The notes under the pieces are model-generated. The model searched no databases, was not told where the DNA came from, and was given only the letters and a program-made list of their open reading frames with translations. A program made the position numbers and the translations under genes. From Lacihabitans sp. CS3-21 (GTDB taxonomy: Bacteria > Bacteroidota > Bacteroidia > Cytophagales > Spirosomataceae), in contig NZ_RJUD01000009.1 in NCBI RefSeq assembly GCF_024343675.1, forward strand, positions 62,001 through 126,000: a DNA stretch of 64,000 nucleotides, given 5' to 3'. Position 1 is the first letter of the stretch, and each line of letters starts with the position of its first letter. Below are positions 9,417 through 17,143 of the stretch, piece by piece.

Positions 9417-11078
9417 ATGGAAGTCACTAGAGAAAAATCTATCCTCGAATATTTTTATCATTGGGAAAAACATACTCCAAATGAGGTTTTTCTGAAACAA
9501 CCATTCGGCGATGATTTTCTAGATTTTACCTGGCAAAAAGCTGGTGAGCAAATCCGGAAATTATCGAACTATATCAAAAGCTTGGGATTGGCACCTAAAA
9601 GTAACATTGCTTTGATTTCGAAGAATTGTGCTGAATGGATTATTACAGACTTAGCAATTATGCATTCAGGTCATGTTTCAGTTCCAATGTATCCCACATT
9701 AACAGCTGCCCAAGTCAATCAAATATTAGTGCATTCCGAAGCCAAACTGGTGTTTATTGGCAAACTGGACGATTGGCAACATATGAAAGCTGGTATTCCC
9801 TCAAATCTCCAATGTATCTCTTTCCCAAACTATAATGCTGATGATGAGCATGCACAGTGGGATGATATTATGGCGAATTACCCCATAGATACACAAGATA
9901 CATTGCCAAATGGGAATGAACTTTTCACTATCATTTATACCTCTGGAACTACTGGAAACCCGAAGGGTGTTATGGTAGATTTTGCTGCAGTTTCTGAATG
10001 TCTTTATGCGACTCGAAATTTTGTTTTTGCGGAAAGAACTGGCACTCGATTTTTTTCGTATTTGCCTCTTTGCCACATAGCTGAACGAAACATAGTGGAA
10101 TCTCTCGCAATTGTGACTGGTGGAGTGATTTTTTTTGCAGAAAATCTGGATACTTTTTCTAAAAATCTTCAAAATGCCAATCCAACTCATTTTCTGGCTG
10201 TTCCACGTATTTGGACCAAATTTCAGTTGGGGATTCTGTCAAAATTGCCACAAAAAAAGCTTAATATACTTTTAAGGATTCCAATTGTTAGCTCGCTTAT
10301 TAAGAAAAAGATTAAGAAAGGCTTAGGTTTGTCAGAAACATGGATGTGTTATACTGGAGCTGCTCCCATGCCAGTTAGTTTGATACAATGGTTTGGGAAA
10401 TTGGGCATTGATATCCATGAAGCTTATGGAATGACCGAAAACCTTGGAGCGGTATGTATGATGCCTTTAGGTAAAAAAGTAGAAGGCTCAGTTGGAAAAG
10501 TTTATCCAGGCATGGAAGTAAATATTGACAAAGACACCGGCGAGATTTTGACCAGGTCAAAATGGAATATGTTAGGTTATTACAAAGAGCCTCAAATGAC
10601 CGCTGAAACTTTAGATAAAGAGGGCTGGATTCACACGGGGGATGTGGGAGAATTAGATAATGATGGGTATTTAAAAATAACTGGCAGAGTGAAGGAAATG
10701 TATAAAACTTCCAAAGGCGAGTACGTGGCACCTGCACAAATAGAAATGGGTTTTGCAGAGAATTCTAACGTTGAGCAGATTTGCGTAGTAGGGCAGAATC
10801 TTCCACAGCCGTTGGCCTTGGTGGTGTTGTCGGATATTGGTCGTAAGGTATCTAGGGCCGAATTGGTTGAAAACTTTAAGGAACAATTGAACACGCTAAA
10901 CCCTACTTTAAAATCCTATGAAAAAGTCAAGAAAATAGTGGTTTTAAAAGAATTATGGACGGTTGAAAATAACAAAATGACTCCAACAATGAAAATCAAG
11001 CGAAATGTAATTGAGAAGGAGTTTGAGCCCAGTTATGAAAAATGGTATGAAGATTCACAAGTGATTATTTTTGAATAA
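9417..11078 (+). CDS. AMP-dependent acyl-CoA synthetase, FadD-like
   Basis: A 553-residue ANL-superfamily adenylate-forming enzyme, closest in layout to bacterial long-chain fatty acid--CoA ligases. The ATP P-loop (YTSGTTGNPKG) is at residues 174-184, the A5-type motif EAYGMTE near 340, and the hinge region reads WIHTGDVGELDNDGYLKITGRVKEMYKTSKGE. The C-terminal catalytic lysine region (NNKMTPTMKIKRN) is present. It probably activates a fatty acid for beta-oxidation or lipid synthesis. It is followed by a strong terminator at 11082-11117. Confidence 0.92.
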   Translation: MEVTREKSILEYFYHWEKHTPNEVFLKQPFGDDFLDFTWQKAGEQIRKLSNYIKSLGLAPKSNIALISKNCAEWIITDLAIMHSGHVSVPMYPTLTAAQVNQILVHSEAKLVFIGKLDDWQHMKAGIPSNLQCISFPNYNADDEHAQWDDIMANYPIDTQDTLPNGNELFTIIYTSGTTGNPKGVMVDFAAVSECLYATRNFVFAERTGTRFFSYLPLCHIAERNIVESLAIVTGGVIFFAENLDTFSKNLQNANPTHFLAVPRIWTKFQLGILSKLPQKKLNILLRIPIVSSLIKKKIKKGLGLSETWMCYTGAAPMPVSLIQWFGKLGIDIHEAYGMTENLGAVCMMPLGKKVEGSVGKVYPGMEVNIDKDTGEILTRSKWNMLGYYKEPQMTAETLDKEGWIHTGDVGELDNDGYLKITGRVKEMYKTSKGEYVAPAQIEMGFAENSNVEQICVVGQNLPQPLALVVLSDIGRKVSRAELVENFKEQLNTLNPTLKSYEKVKKIVVLKELWTVENNKMTPTMKIKRNVIEKEFEPSYEKWYEDSQVIIFE

Positions 11079-11081
11079 TAT

Positions 11082-11117
11082 AAAACAAAAAAGGAGCGAA
11101 AGCTCCTTTTTTGTTTT
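11082..11117 (+). terminator. Bidirectional rho-independent terminator
   Basis: A hairpin with a 16-bp stem (A-rich base, core GGAGC / GCTCC) around a GAAA loop, flanked by A and T runs on the two sides. It ends the acyl-CoA synthetase transcript and could also stop transcription arriving from the convergent symporter gene. Confidence 0.9.
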
Positions 11118-11146
11118 CAAATGTATGATTTTTTCTAAAGAATTAC

Positions 11147-11183
11147 ACTTCGGCTCATTTCGACTCCGCTCAATGGCCGAAGT
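11147..11183. repeat. Short palindromic intergenic element with TTCGACTCCGCTCA core
   Basis: Perfect 8-bp arms ACTTCGGC and GCCGAAGT enclose 21 nt that contain TTCGACTCCGCTCA. The GC content is well above the surroundings. From memory, similar TTCGACTnCGCTCA units lie scattered between genes in many Bacteroidota genomes. Only this copy is in the window, so repetition cannot be shown here. Confidence 0.5.
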
Positions 11184-11220
11184 TTATGATTCGAGTTGAA
11201 TGGTAGTAGGTAAAAGTAAG

Positions 11221-11287
11221 CCTAATCCAACTACTCCAGTTACCAATAACCAGTTTCCATTTCTTAAACAACTAATAACCAATTCCC
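11221..11287. repeat. Degenerate ACCAAT/AACCA short-repeat tract
   Basis: Overlapping variants of TTACCAATAACCAG, AATAACCAATTCC and CCAATTACCAG lie just past the stop of the symporter gene. They resemble the low-complexity TTGGTTATTGG tracts seen between Bacteroidota genes. A related fragment is at 19046-19070. Confidence 0.35.
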
Positions 11288-11290
11288 CAA

Positions 11291-12910
11291 TTACCAGAAA
11301 TAAGAATAAAGGAACACAATAGTAGCAATAACAATCGTGGCTCCCACAGCAAATCCTTTGGTAGTTTTAAACATGGATGAATCCACCTCTAGACCTTTTT
11401 TCTCGTCAGGCAATACCAAACTAAGTACAAACATAACTACTACACAAATTACAAACACCCAGCCCATTCTATCTAAGAAAGGAACCGTAGTCCAATCTGT
11501 GCCTGGTAGCCAATTATTATGCATTGAAAGTGCTATGGCAAAACCACCCACGATGGCAAAGAAAGCCCCAGCTGAATTGGTTTTTTTCCAGAAAAAGCCC
11601 ATAATAAATGCCGCAAATATACCCGGAGAAAGAAGTCCGGTCATTTCCTGAATAAACTGGAAGCCACCTTTTTTCTCAATTCCCATAAATGGAGAAATAA
11701 CTATCGCCAAAATCATGGCCACTACAATGGTCCATCTTCCTACCAAAACCAATTTCTTTTCGGTCATATCTTTAGCAAAATATGGCTTAAATACATCTAA
11801 AGTAAAAATGGTAGAGATACTGTTGGCTTTTCCTGCTAAAGAAGCAACCACTGCGGCGGTAAGTGCTGCAAATGAAAGGCCTTTTAAGCCGACAGGCAAT
11901 AAGTTCAATAGAACAGGATAGGCTCTGTCTTGGTTGAAAGTGCCATCTACTCCCAACATTTCTTGCTGAAACAAGCCTTTTTGATAGAGTGCATAAGCCG
12001 CTATTCCTGGAAGAGTTACAATTACTGGCATCAATAATTTCAAAAATGCTGCGAACAATAGACCGTTTCTTGCCGTGTTCAAATCTGCACCCAAGGCTCT
12101 TTGGGTAATGTATTGATTACAACCCCAATAGTTAAGGTTAACTATCCACATTCCACCAAATAATACCGTTAAGCCCGGTAGTGACATATAATTAGGATTA
12201 CCTTTTGGATATATCATGTGAAAGTGATCATCGTGGTTTTGGGTCATCATCTTAAAGCCATTCACCAAACCGGTCAATTCGTATTTCTCTGATACCAATG
12301 TAACGGCCAAATAGGTTGCAGCTAAACCACCAATAACTAAGAAAAATACCTGAATTACATCTGTATAACCGATAACCTTCATACCACCAATGGTGATAAC
12401 TATGGCAAAAACAGCCAAGAAAACCATACAGGTGTAAAAGTCTAGTCCTGAAATACCCGAAACCGCTAAAGCACCCAAATACAAGATAGAAGTGAGGTTT
12501 ACCATGATATATAGCAACAACCAAAAAATAGCCATAATCAAGCTCACCGTTTTGTTATAACGTTGACTCAAAAACTGAGGCATTGTTGAAATGTTGTTTT
12601 TTAGATATATCGGCATGAAAAATACCGCAACAATGATAAGCGTGGCAGCAGCCATCCATTCATACGTAGAAATACCCAAGCCCATAGAAAAACCATTGCC
12701 AGACATGCCGATCATTTGCTCGGCAGAAATATTTGAAGCTATCAAAGAAGCTCCAATAGCCCACCATGTGAGCGAGCCTTCAGCCAAAAAGAAGTCTTTT
12801 GTGGAGGTTTCTTTGGTTTTCTTTCGATTATAAATCCAGTATCCGTATCCAGCCACTACAATAAAGTAGAAAAAGAAAACCAAGTAATCAAGGGTTTGTA
12901 ATTTTTGCAT
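11291..12910 (-). CDS. Sodium/solute symporter (SSS family), vSGLT-like
   Basis: A 539-residue integral membrane protein of the SSS family, with about 14 hydrophobic segments, that uses the sodium gradient to import a solute. Family landmarks are GASLIASNISAEQMIGMSG near the N-terminus and WIVNLNYWGCNQYITQRALGA in the middle. The latter closely follows the vSGLT sugar-binding segment, so a sugar such as glucose or galactose is the likeliest substrate (inference). The later block ALTAAVVASLAGKANSISTIFTLD is also typical. It stands alone, divergent from the two-component operon. Confidence 0.92.
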   Translation of the reverse strand: MQKLQTLDYLVFFFYFIVVAGYGYWIYNRKKTKETSTKDFFLAEGSLTWWAIGASLIASNISAEQMIGMSGNGFSMGLGISTYEWMAAATLIIVAVFFMPIYLKNNISTMPQFLSQRYNKTVSLIMAIFWLLLYIMVNLTSILYLGALAVSGISGLDFYTCMVFLAVFAIVITIGGMKVIGYTDVIQVFFLVIGGLAATYLAVTLVSEKYELTGLVNGFKMMTQNHDDHFHMIYPKGNPNYMSLPGLTVLFGGMWIVNLNYWGCNQYITQRALGADLNTARNGLLFAAFLKLLMPVIVTLPGIAAYALYQKGLFQQEMLGVDGTFNQDRAYPVLLNLLPVGLKGLSFAALTAAVVASLAGKANSISTIFTLDVFKPYFAKDMTEKKLVLVGRWTIVVAMILAIVISPFMGIEKKGGFQFIQEMTGLLSPGIFAAFIMGFFWKKTNSAGAFFAIVGGFAIALSMHNNWLPGTDWTTVPFLDRMGWVFVICVVVMFVLSLVLPDEKKGLEVDSSMFKTTKGFAVGATIVIATIVFLYSYFW

Positions 12911-13002
12911 ATGTTAAAGGTTAAATAGAGAATAAAAGCCGCAAAATAAAGAAGCTAAGCCACATATTCAAGCATTCATTTAATTTCTTAAAAAACACTT
13001 AT

Positions 13003-13010
13003 TATCTTTG
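13003..13010 (+). promoter_or_regulatory. -7 promoter element of the two-component operon
   Basis: TATCTTTG is a perfect TAnnTTTG match. Its last three bases are the TTG at which the longest possible reading frame of the kinase gene begins, so that codon lies upstream of the predicted transcription start (about 13017) and cannot be the true start. Confidence 0.7.
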
Positions 13011-13052
13011 TACGAATACAGCCCTTTCCCAAAAAGAAAATACAAAGAAACA

Positions 13053-14312
13053 TTGAGTAGAAATACTATCAGACTTGTGATTATTTTAGGAGTGATTGCC
13101 ATCAGTGGAATCATTGCTATTCAGATTTATTGGGTCAAAAAAGCATTCGATCTTAAAGATCAGCAGTTTAGACAAACCACCATGGTTGCACTTCGCAATG
13201 TGGCCAATCAGATTTCAAAATCTTATAAATTGGCTTCAATTGATAATCCTGTAAGTCAATATTCATCAGATTATTACGTCGTAAATCTTCGCTTGCCGCT
13301 TCAACAAAGCCTTTTGGAGCATTTACTCAAAGAAGAATTCAAAAAAAATAATATTAATACGGACTTTGAATACGGAATTTACGATTGTGAAACTGATAAA
13401 ATTGTTTTTGGAGCTCACATAAATAGCGACTTTGAAGTTGAAGAATTAGATCATACCATTACGCTCCCAACTACAGATAAATTTCTTAATTATTTTGGGG
13501 TGAAATTTCCCAGTCAAAAGAGTTATTTGACTAGCAAGTTAGATTTTTGGATTGTTTCTTCCATAATCACCATGGTCGTGATGGCGTTTTTTGCCTACGC
13601 AATGTTTATTATTTTAAAACAAAAACGACTAAGTGAGGTTCAGAGGGATTTTATCAATAACATGACCCATGAATTTCAAACACCTATTTCCACCATCAAA
13701 ATTGCTACAGATGTATTGGCCCAAAGTAAGATTTTGGAACAACCCGAACGTTTTAAGAAATATGTGCAAATCATAAAGCAAGAAAACAATCGCCTGAAAA
13801 ACCAAGTGGAGGCCGTTTTGGCTACTGCCAAAATTGGAAGAGGGCAAATAGAATTAGATCTAAAACTTCAAGAATTGCACGAGATTATTGGAGAAGCATC
13901 TGATAGTGTAAAAGCAGAGCTGGAGGATAATTTTACGCTGGATTTGAAAGCCACTAAAACTACCATCAATGCCGACAGAATGCACCTGATGAATGTCATC
14001 AGGAATTTGATTGACAATGCCATTAAGTACTCGGGTAGACAACCCAAAATAAAGATAGCTACTCGGAATGAAAGTAACGCTTTGGTTATTTCCATTTCTG
14101 ATGAAGGAATAGGCATAGCAAAAGAATATCTTCCTAAGATTTTTAATAAATTCTATAGGGTTCCAACAGGCAATTTACACAATGTCAAGGGATTTGGCCT
14201 TGGATTAAACTATGTAAAAGAGATTATCAACCTACATAAATGGAAAATAAATGTTGAAAGTGAAGTGGGCAAAGGCTCGGTTTTTGACATTTACATTCCT
14301 CTACCTGATTAA
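13053..14312 (+). CDS. Sensor histidine kinase (RprX-like)
   Basis: A membrane histidine kinase of about 419 residues. Two membrane segments (about 7-27 and 165-188) bracket a periplasmic sensor region of about 135 residues. The HisKA domain follows, with phospho-accepting His about 206 (NNMTHEFQTPIST), then the ATPase domain with N box (NLIDNAIKY), G1 (ISDEGIGI) and G2 (KGFGLGLNYV). I chose the TTG at 13053 because the longer frame begins inside the -7 element at 13003-13010. GTG at 13077 is also possible. The response regulator gene follows at 8 nt. The pair resembles RprX/RprY of Bacteroides. Confidence 0.9.
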   Translation: MSRNTIRLVIILGVIAISGIIAIQIYWVKKAFDLKDQQFRQTTMVALRNVANQISKSYKLASIDNPVSQYSSDYYVVNLRLPLQQSLLEHLLKEEFKKNNINTDFEYGIYDCETDKIVFGAHINSDFEVEELDHTITLPTTDKFLNYFGVKFPSQKSYLTSKLDFWIVSSIITMVVMAFFAYAMFIILKQKRLSEVQRDFINNMTHEFQTPISTIKIATDVLAQSKILEQPERFKKYVQIIKQENNRLKNQVEAVLATAKIGRGQIELDLKLQELHEIIGEASDSVKAELEDNFTLDLKATKTTINADRMHLMNVIRNLIDNAIKYSGRQPKIKIATRNESNALVISISDEGIGIAKEYLPKIFNKFYRVPTGNLHNVKGFGLGLNYVKEIINLHKWKINVESEVGKGSVFDIYIPLPD

Positions 14313-14320
14313 ATAAAAAA

Positions 14321-15001
14321 ATGGCTAAAATATTATATGTGGAGGACGATCCAAATTTGGGTTTTGTTACCAAAGACAACTTGGAAGAAGAAGGATTCGA
14401 AATCGTTCATTTTTCAGATGGAAAAGAGGCTTGGAAGTTTTTCAAGAAAGAAAAGTTTGATCTCTGTCTGCTAGATGTCAACCTTCCCGAATTGGATGGT
14501 TTTTCTTTGGCCGAAAAAATCAGAACTCAAAACTCTCAGATTCCGATCATTTTCTTGACCGCTAAAACGCTTCAAGAAGATAAGATAGCGGGACTCAAAA
14601 TCGGTGGAGACGATTATATTACCAAACCATTTAGCATAGAAGAGTTGGTATTGAGAATTAGGGTTTTCCTTAAAAGAAATGCCGTTTCGGATTCTACGGC
14701 CACTACAGATGTTTTTTCGTGTGGCGACTATGAATTTTGTTTTTCTCAGCAAACACTTAAATTGGGCGAGGAAGTACAGAAGCTTACACATAGAGAGGCA
14801 GAGGTACTGAAGTTTTTGTGTGAGCGTAAAAACCAAATAACCAAACGTGAGGATATTCTGACGGCCATTTGGGGAAGAGATGACTACTTTTTGGGCCGTA
14901 GCATGGATGTATTCGTGACGAGAATCCGCAAAATGCTTTCCAACGACCCCAAAATAAAAATTGAAAATATACACGGTGTGGGTTTTAAATTAAACTGTTG
15001 A
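14321..15001 (+). CDS. OmpR-family response regulator (RprY-like)
   Basis: A 226-residue two-domain regulator. The receiver domain (about 1-120) has the acidic pocket VEDD, phospho-acceptor Asp52 (CLLDVNLPELDG), Thr80 and Lys102 (DYITKPF). The C-terminal winged helix (about 130-226) ends with RSMDVFVTRIRKML and IHGVGFKL. It is the cognate partner of the kinase encoded 8 nt upstream. The next gene starts 1 nt after its stop, so DoxX and probably FKBP genes are in the same transcript. Confidence 0.95.
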   Translation: MAKILYVEDDPNLGFVTKDNLEEEGFEIVHFSDGKEAWKFFKKEKFDLCLLDVNLPELDGFSLAEKIRTQNSQIPIIFLTAKTLQEDKIAGLKIGGDDYITKPFSIEELVLRIRVFLKRNAVSDSTATTDVFSCGDYEFCFSQQTLKLGEEVQKLTHREAEVLKFLCERKNQITKREDILTAIWGRDDYFLGRSMDVFVTRIRKMLSNDPKIKIENIHGVGFKLNC

Positions 15002-15002
15002 T

Positions 15003-15350
15003 ATGTTTGAATGGCATCAAGTACTTTGTAGCGTTTTATTTATAGTGGCTGGAGTTATGCATTTTGCCAAGCCTAAATTTTTCTTGTCTATAATGCCTCC
15101 ATATTTGCCGTTTCACAATGAGGCGGTATGGATCAGTGGAATAGCCGAAATCGTATTTGGATATAATTTACTGTTGCCCAAAATGCAGGCGGCTTCGGCG
15201 TGGGGATTAATATTGCTCTTGATTCTCGTTTTTCCTGCTAATATTTACATGGCCACAGGGGAAAAATTCCAGAAAATATCTCCAATAATCCGTTGGGGTA
15301 GATTACCACTCCAAGCATTGTTGATATGGTGGGTGAGTTTATATTTATAA
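15003..15350 (+). CDS. DoxX-like family membrane protein
   Basis: A 115-residue protein with four hydrophobic segments and the pattern of the DoxX/MauE-like group (GVMHFAKPKFFLSIMPPYLP, WISGIAEIVFGYNLLLP). These small inner-membrane proteins have no secure biochemical role. Some associate with thiol or oxidative-stress enzymes. The ATG begins one base after the stop of the response regulator gene. Confidence 0.82.
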   Translation: MFEWHQVLCSVLFIVAGVMHFAKPKFFLSIMPPYLPFHNEAVWISGIAEIVFGYNLLLPKMQAASAWGLILLLILVFPANIYMATGEKFQKISPIIRWGRLPLQALLIWWVSLYL

Positions 15351-15369
15351 AAATCTTAAATTATTATTG

Positions 15370-15822
15370 ATGAAATATTTTAATGTTCTCGTATTGTTAT
15401 TTTTTTCTGTGTTAATTTTTTCATGTGAAAAAGACACGCTCCCAGGTACAGAAGACGAACAAATTGAAGCTTATATCAAAGACAAAAGTTTGGTCATAAC
15501 CGAGAAAACCACCACAGGGTTGAGATATATCAGAACCAAAGAAAACGCTTCAGGTACATTGCTCACCAAAGGCAAAAAGGTCACACTCAACTATACCGGG
15601 AAGTTATTGACAGGTAAGAAGTTTGACTCAGGTTCTTTCAGTTTTGTTTTAGGTGGAGGCCAAGTTATCAAAGGTTTTGATGAAGGCATCGCCAAAATGC
15701 GGGTAGGAGAGTCTGCCTCCATAATTTTCCCATCTAGCCTTGGCTATGGCAGTTCAGGCACCAACGGCATACCTGGCAATTCTCCATTGTTGTTTGAGAT
15801 AGAGATTCTCGCGGTTAATTAA
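15370..15822 (+). CDS. FKBP-type peptidyl-prolyl isomerase lipoprotein
   Basis: A 150-residue exported folding catalyst. The N-terminus is a lipoprotein signal (MKYFNVLVLLFFSVLIFSC, acylated Cys about 19), so it is probably anchored to the cell envelope. The FKBP domain (about 55-150) shows VTLNYTGKLLTGKKFDSG, GGQVIKGFDEGIAKMRVGE and IFPSSLGYG, which include the usual active-site aromatic and Asp positions. I chose the ATG at 15370 over an adjoining upstream TTG. It lies 19 nt after the DoxX gene and is likely part of the two-component operon. Confidence 0.92.
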   Translation: MKYFNVLVLLFFSVLIFSCEKDTLPGTEDEQIEAYIKDKSLVITEKTTTGLRYIRTKENASGTLLTKGKKVTLNYTGKLLTGKKFDSGSFSFVLGGGQVIKGFDEGIAKMRVGESASIIFPSSLGYGSSGTNGIPGNSPLLFEIEILAVN

Positions 15823-15962
15823 ATTTCACTCTATGTGTATCTTGCTGACGTGTAACAATTTTTAGCATTTTAAGTAATGTGAAAGTCGTTAAATGTCTTT
15901 TTTTATTGTTACAAAACTATTTATTTGCTGCACATTTTATATACCTTAAACACATAAACAAT

Positions 15963-16508
15963 ATGAATCCACCTATCCTTTGTACAGCTCTTTTTCTTCT
16001 ATTCACGCTAAGTACCTCAGCCCAAGATTTGGTTGGTCGTAAAATAGTGAATGCTAATTTATATTTGAATGCTACATTTAATAGTGGAGAAAGGACTTCG
16101 ACTTATACTACCACCATTTTGACTGGAAAAGTAAAGTCTGACAATACTTACTGGGCATTCGGAGCTGCATTAGATAACGTGAACATACAAAATTCTGATA
16201 ATAATTTAGTGAATTTTGGCCCAGCTGTGGAATATGGAAAGTTCGTGAAGTTGGTAGATAAATTTTACATGGCTCCCGTAACGGGCGGAAGCATTCAAGG
16301 TGTATTTGGAGACCTACCTGGCATAAAAACCAATATTTATGCCATTCCGATAAGATTAATGTATGATTTCTCCAATCATTTTATGCTAAGTGCCTCTTTT
16401 GGAAGTGTAAACCTCAGTACCATATCAGTTCAAGGCTTTACAAATATTAACTTAAGTGGCTCATTGACTAATAACTCCTCTTTTGGGGTGTTTTATACTT
16501 TTAATTGA
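15963..16508 (+). CDS. Secreted beta-strand-rich protein, probable outer-membrane barrel
   Basis: I do not recognise a named family. The chosen ATG at 15963 opens a signal peptide (MNPPILCTALFLLFTLSTSAQ). A longer frame from a GTG at 15879 would bury it. The mature part of about 160 residues is a series of amphipathic alternating strands (for example YWAFGAALDNVNIQ, FMLSASFGSVNLST) ending in an aromatic strand (SSFGVFYTFN). That is the form of a small outer-membrane beta-barrel. It stands alone without a clear terminator. Confidence 0.7.
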   Translation: MNPPILCTALFLLFTLSTSAQDLVGRKIVNANLYLNATFNSGERTSTYTTTILTGKVKSDNTYWAFGAALDNVNIQNSDNNLVNFGPAVEYGKFVKLVDKFYMAPVTGGSIQGVFGDLPGIKTNIYAIPIRLMYDFSNHFMLSASFGSVNLSTISVQGFTNINLSGSLTNNSSFGVFYTFN

Positions 16509-16554
16509 AACAATTGTTTAACATTCACCAGGATAGTAATGGGAAAATAAATTG

Positions 16555-16914
16555 TCAAGCTGTAAGTTTGGAAATTGCGTTCGACACAGAACTTACAAAG
16601 CTGATAAGCCTACCTTTATTGCTTTCATAAATAAAATCATGTAGACTATTGCTGGTATATTTTGAGAAATCTCCAACTATTGACAAACAAACGCCATATG
16701 TGGAGAATTTTTGAAGAACCTCACCTGCCATTCCGCTTTTAAGGTCAAAAAATGTTGGTTTGATATTCTTTTCATGTAAAATGATTCCATCAAAATCTTG
16801 GTAGTAAAGGTTTACCAATAGTTCCAGTCCATCTTGATTATTGTTGATTACCAAATTGTCTGAAATCACTTCGGCGATTTTTGTGACAATGGTTTGATGA
16901 GTTATTATTTCCAC
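16555..16914 (-). CDS. DUF4180 domain-containing protein
   Basis: A 119-residue cytoplasmic protein that matches the DUF4180 family along its whole length. The recognised pattern is KIAEVISDNLVINNNQDGLELLVNLYYQDFD, then GIILHEKNI, FFDLKSGMAGEVLQKFS, and near the C-terminus the SKYTSNSLHDFIYESNKG block. It begins with GTG, and no ATG lies nearby in frame. The function of the family is unknown. The gene stands alone. Confidence 0.85.
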   Translation of the reverse strand: MEIITHQTIVTKIAEVISDNLVINNNQDGLELLVNLYYQDFDGIILHEKNIKPTFFDLKSGMAGEVLQKFSTYGVCLSIVGDFSKYTSNSLHDFIYESNKGRLISFVSSVSNAISKLTA

Positions 16915-17096
16915 TTTTTTTGTTTCCTTTTATTTAATTATTGGAGGTCTTATTATTTGTTCTGAAAGAATATGCATGAACAAAATATTTCTTTGCTACA
17001 AAACAATCTCCTTAGGGAATATAACGACAAAATTTTAATTTATTAAATTCAGATAAGTATTTTTGGTGCATTTTTTTTTTCATCTTCACAACAAAA

Positions 17097-17118
17097 AAGC
17101 CACTCAGTTGAGTGGCTT
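17097..17118 (-). terminator. Rho-independent terminator of htpG
   Basis: Stem AAGCCACTC / GAGTGGCTT around a 4-nt loop. The minus strand continues with a T run, 26 nt past the htpG stop. Confidence 0.85.
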
Positions 17119-17143
17119 CTAATATACTATTTTTTTGCTGAAA

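Noticed and set aside
8637-10737. Minus-strand frames opposite the protease and acyl-CoA synthetase genes
   Set aside because: They are shadows of genes with clear catalytic motifs.
13008-13052. Extra 15 residues at the N-terminus of the histidine kinase
   Set aside because: The TTG start lies inside the -7 promoter box, and the added residues do not resemble kinase N-termini.
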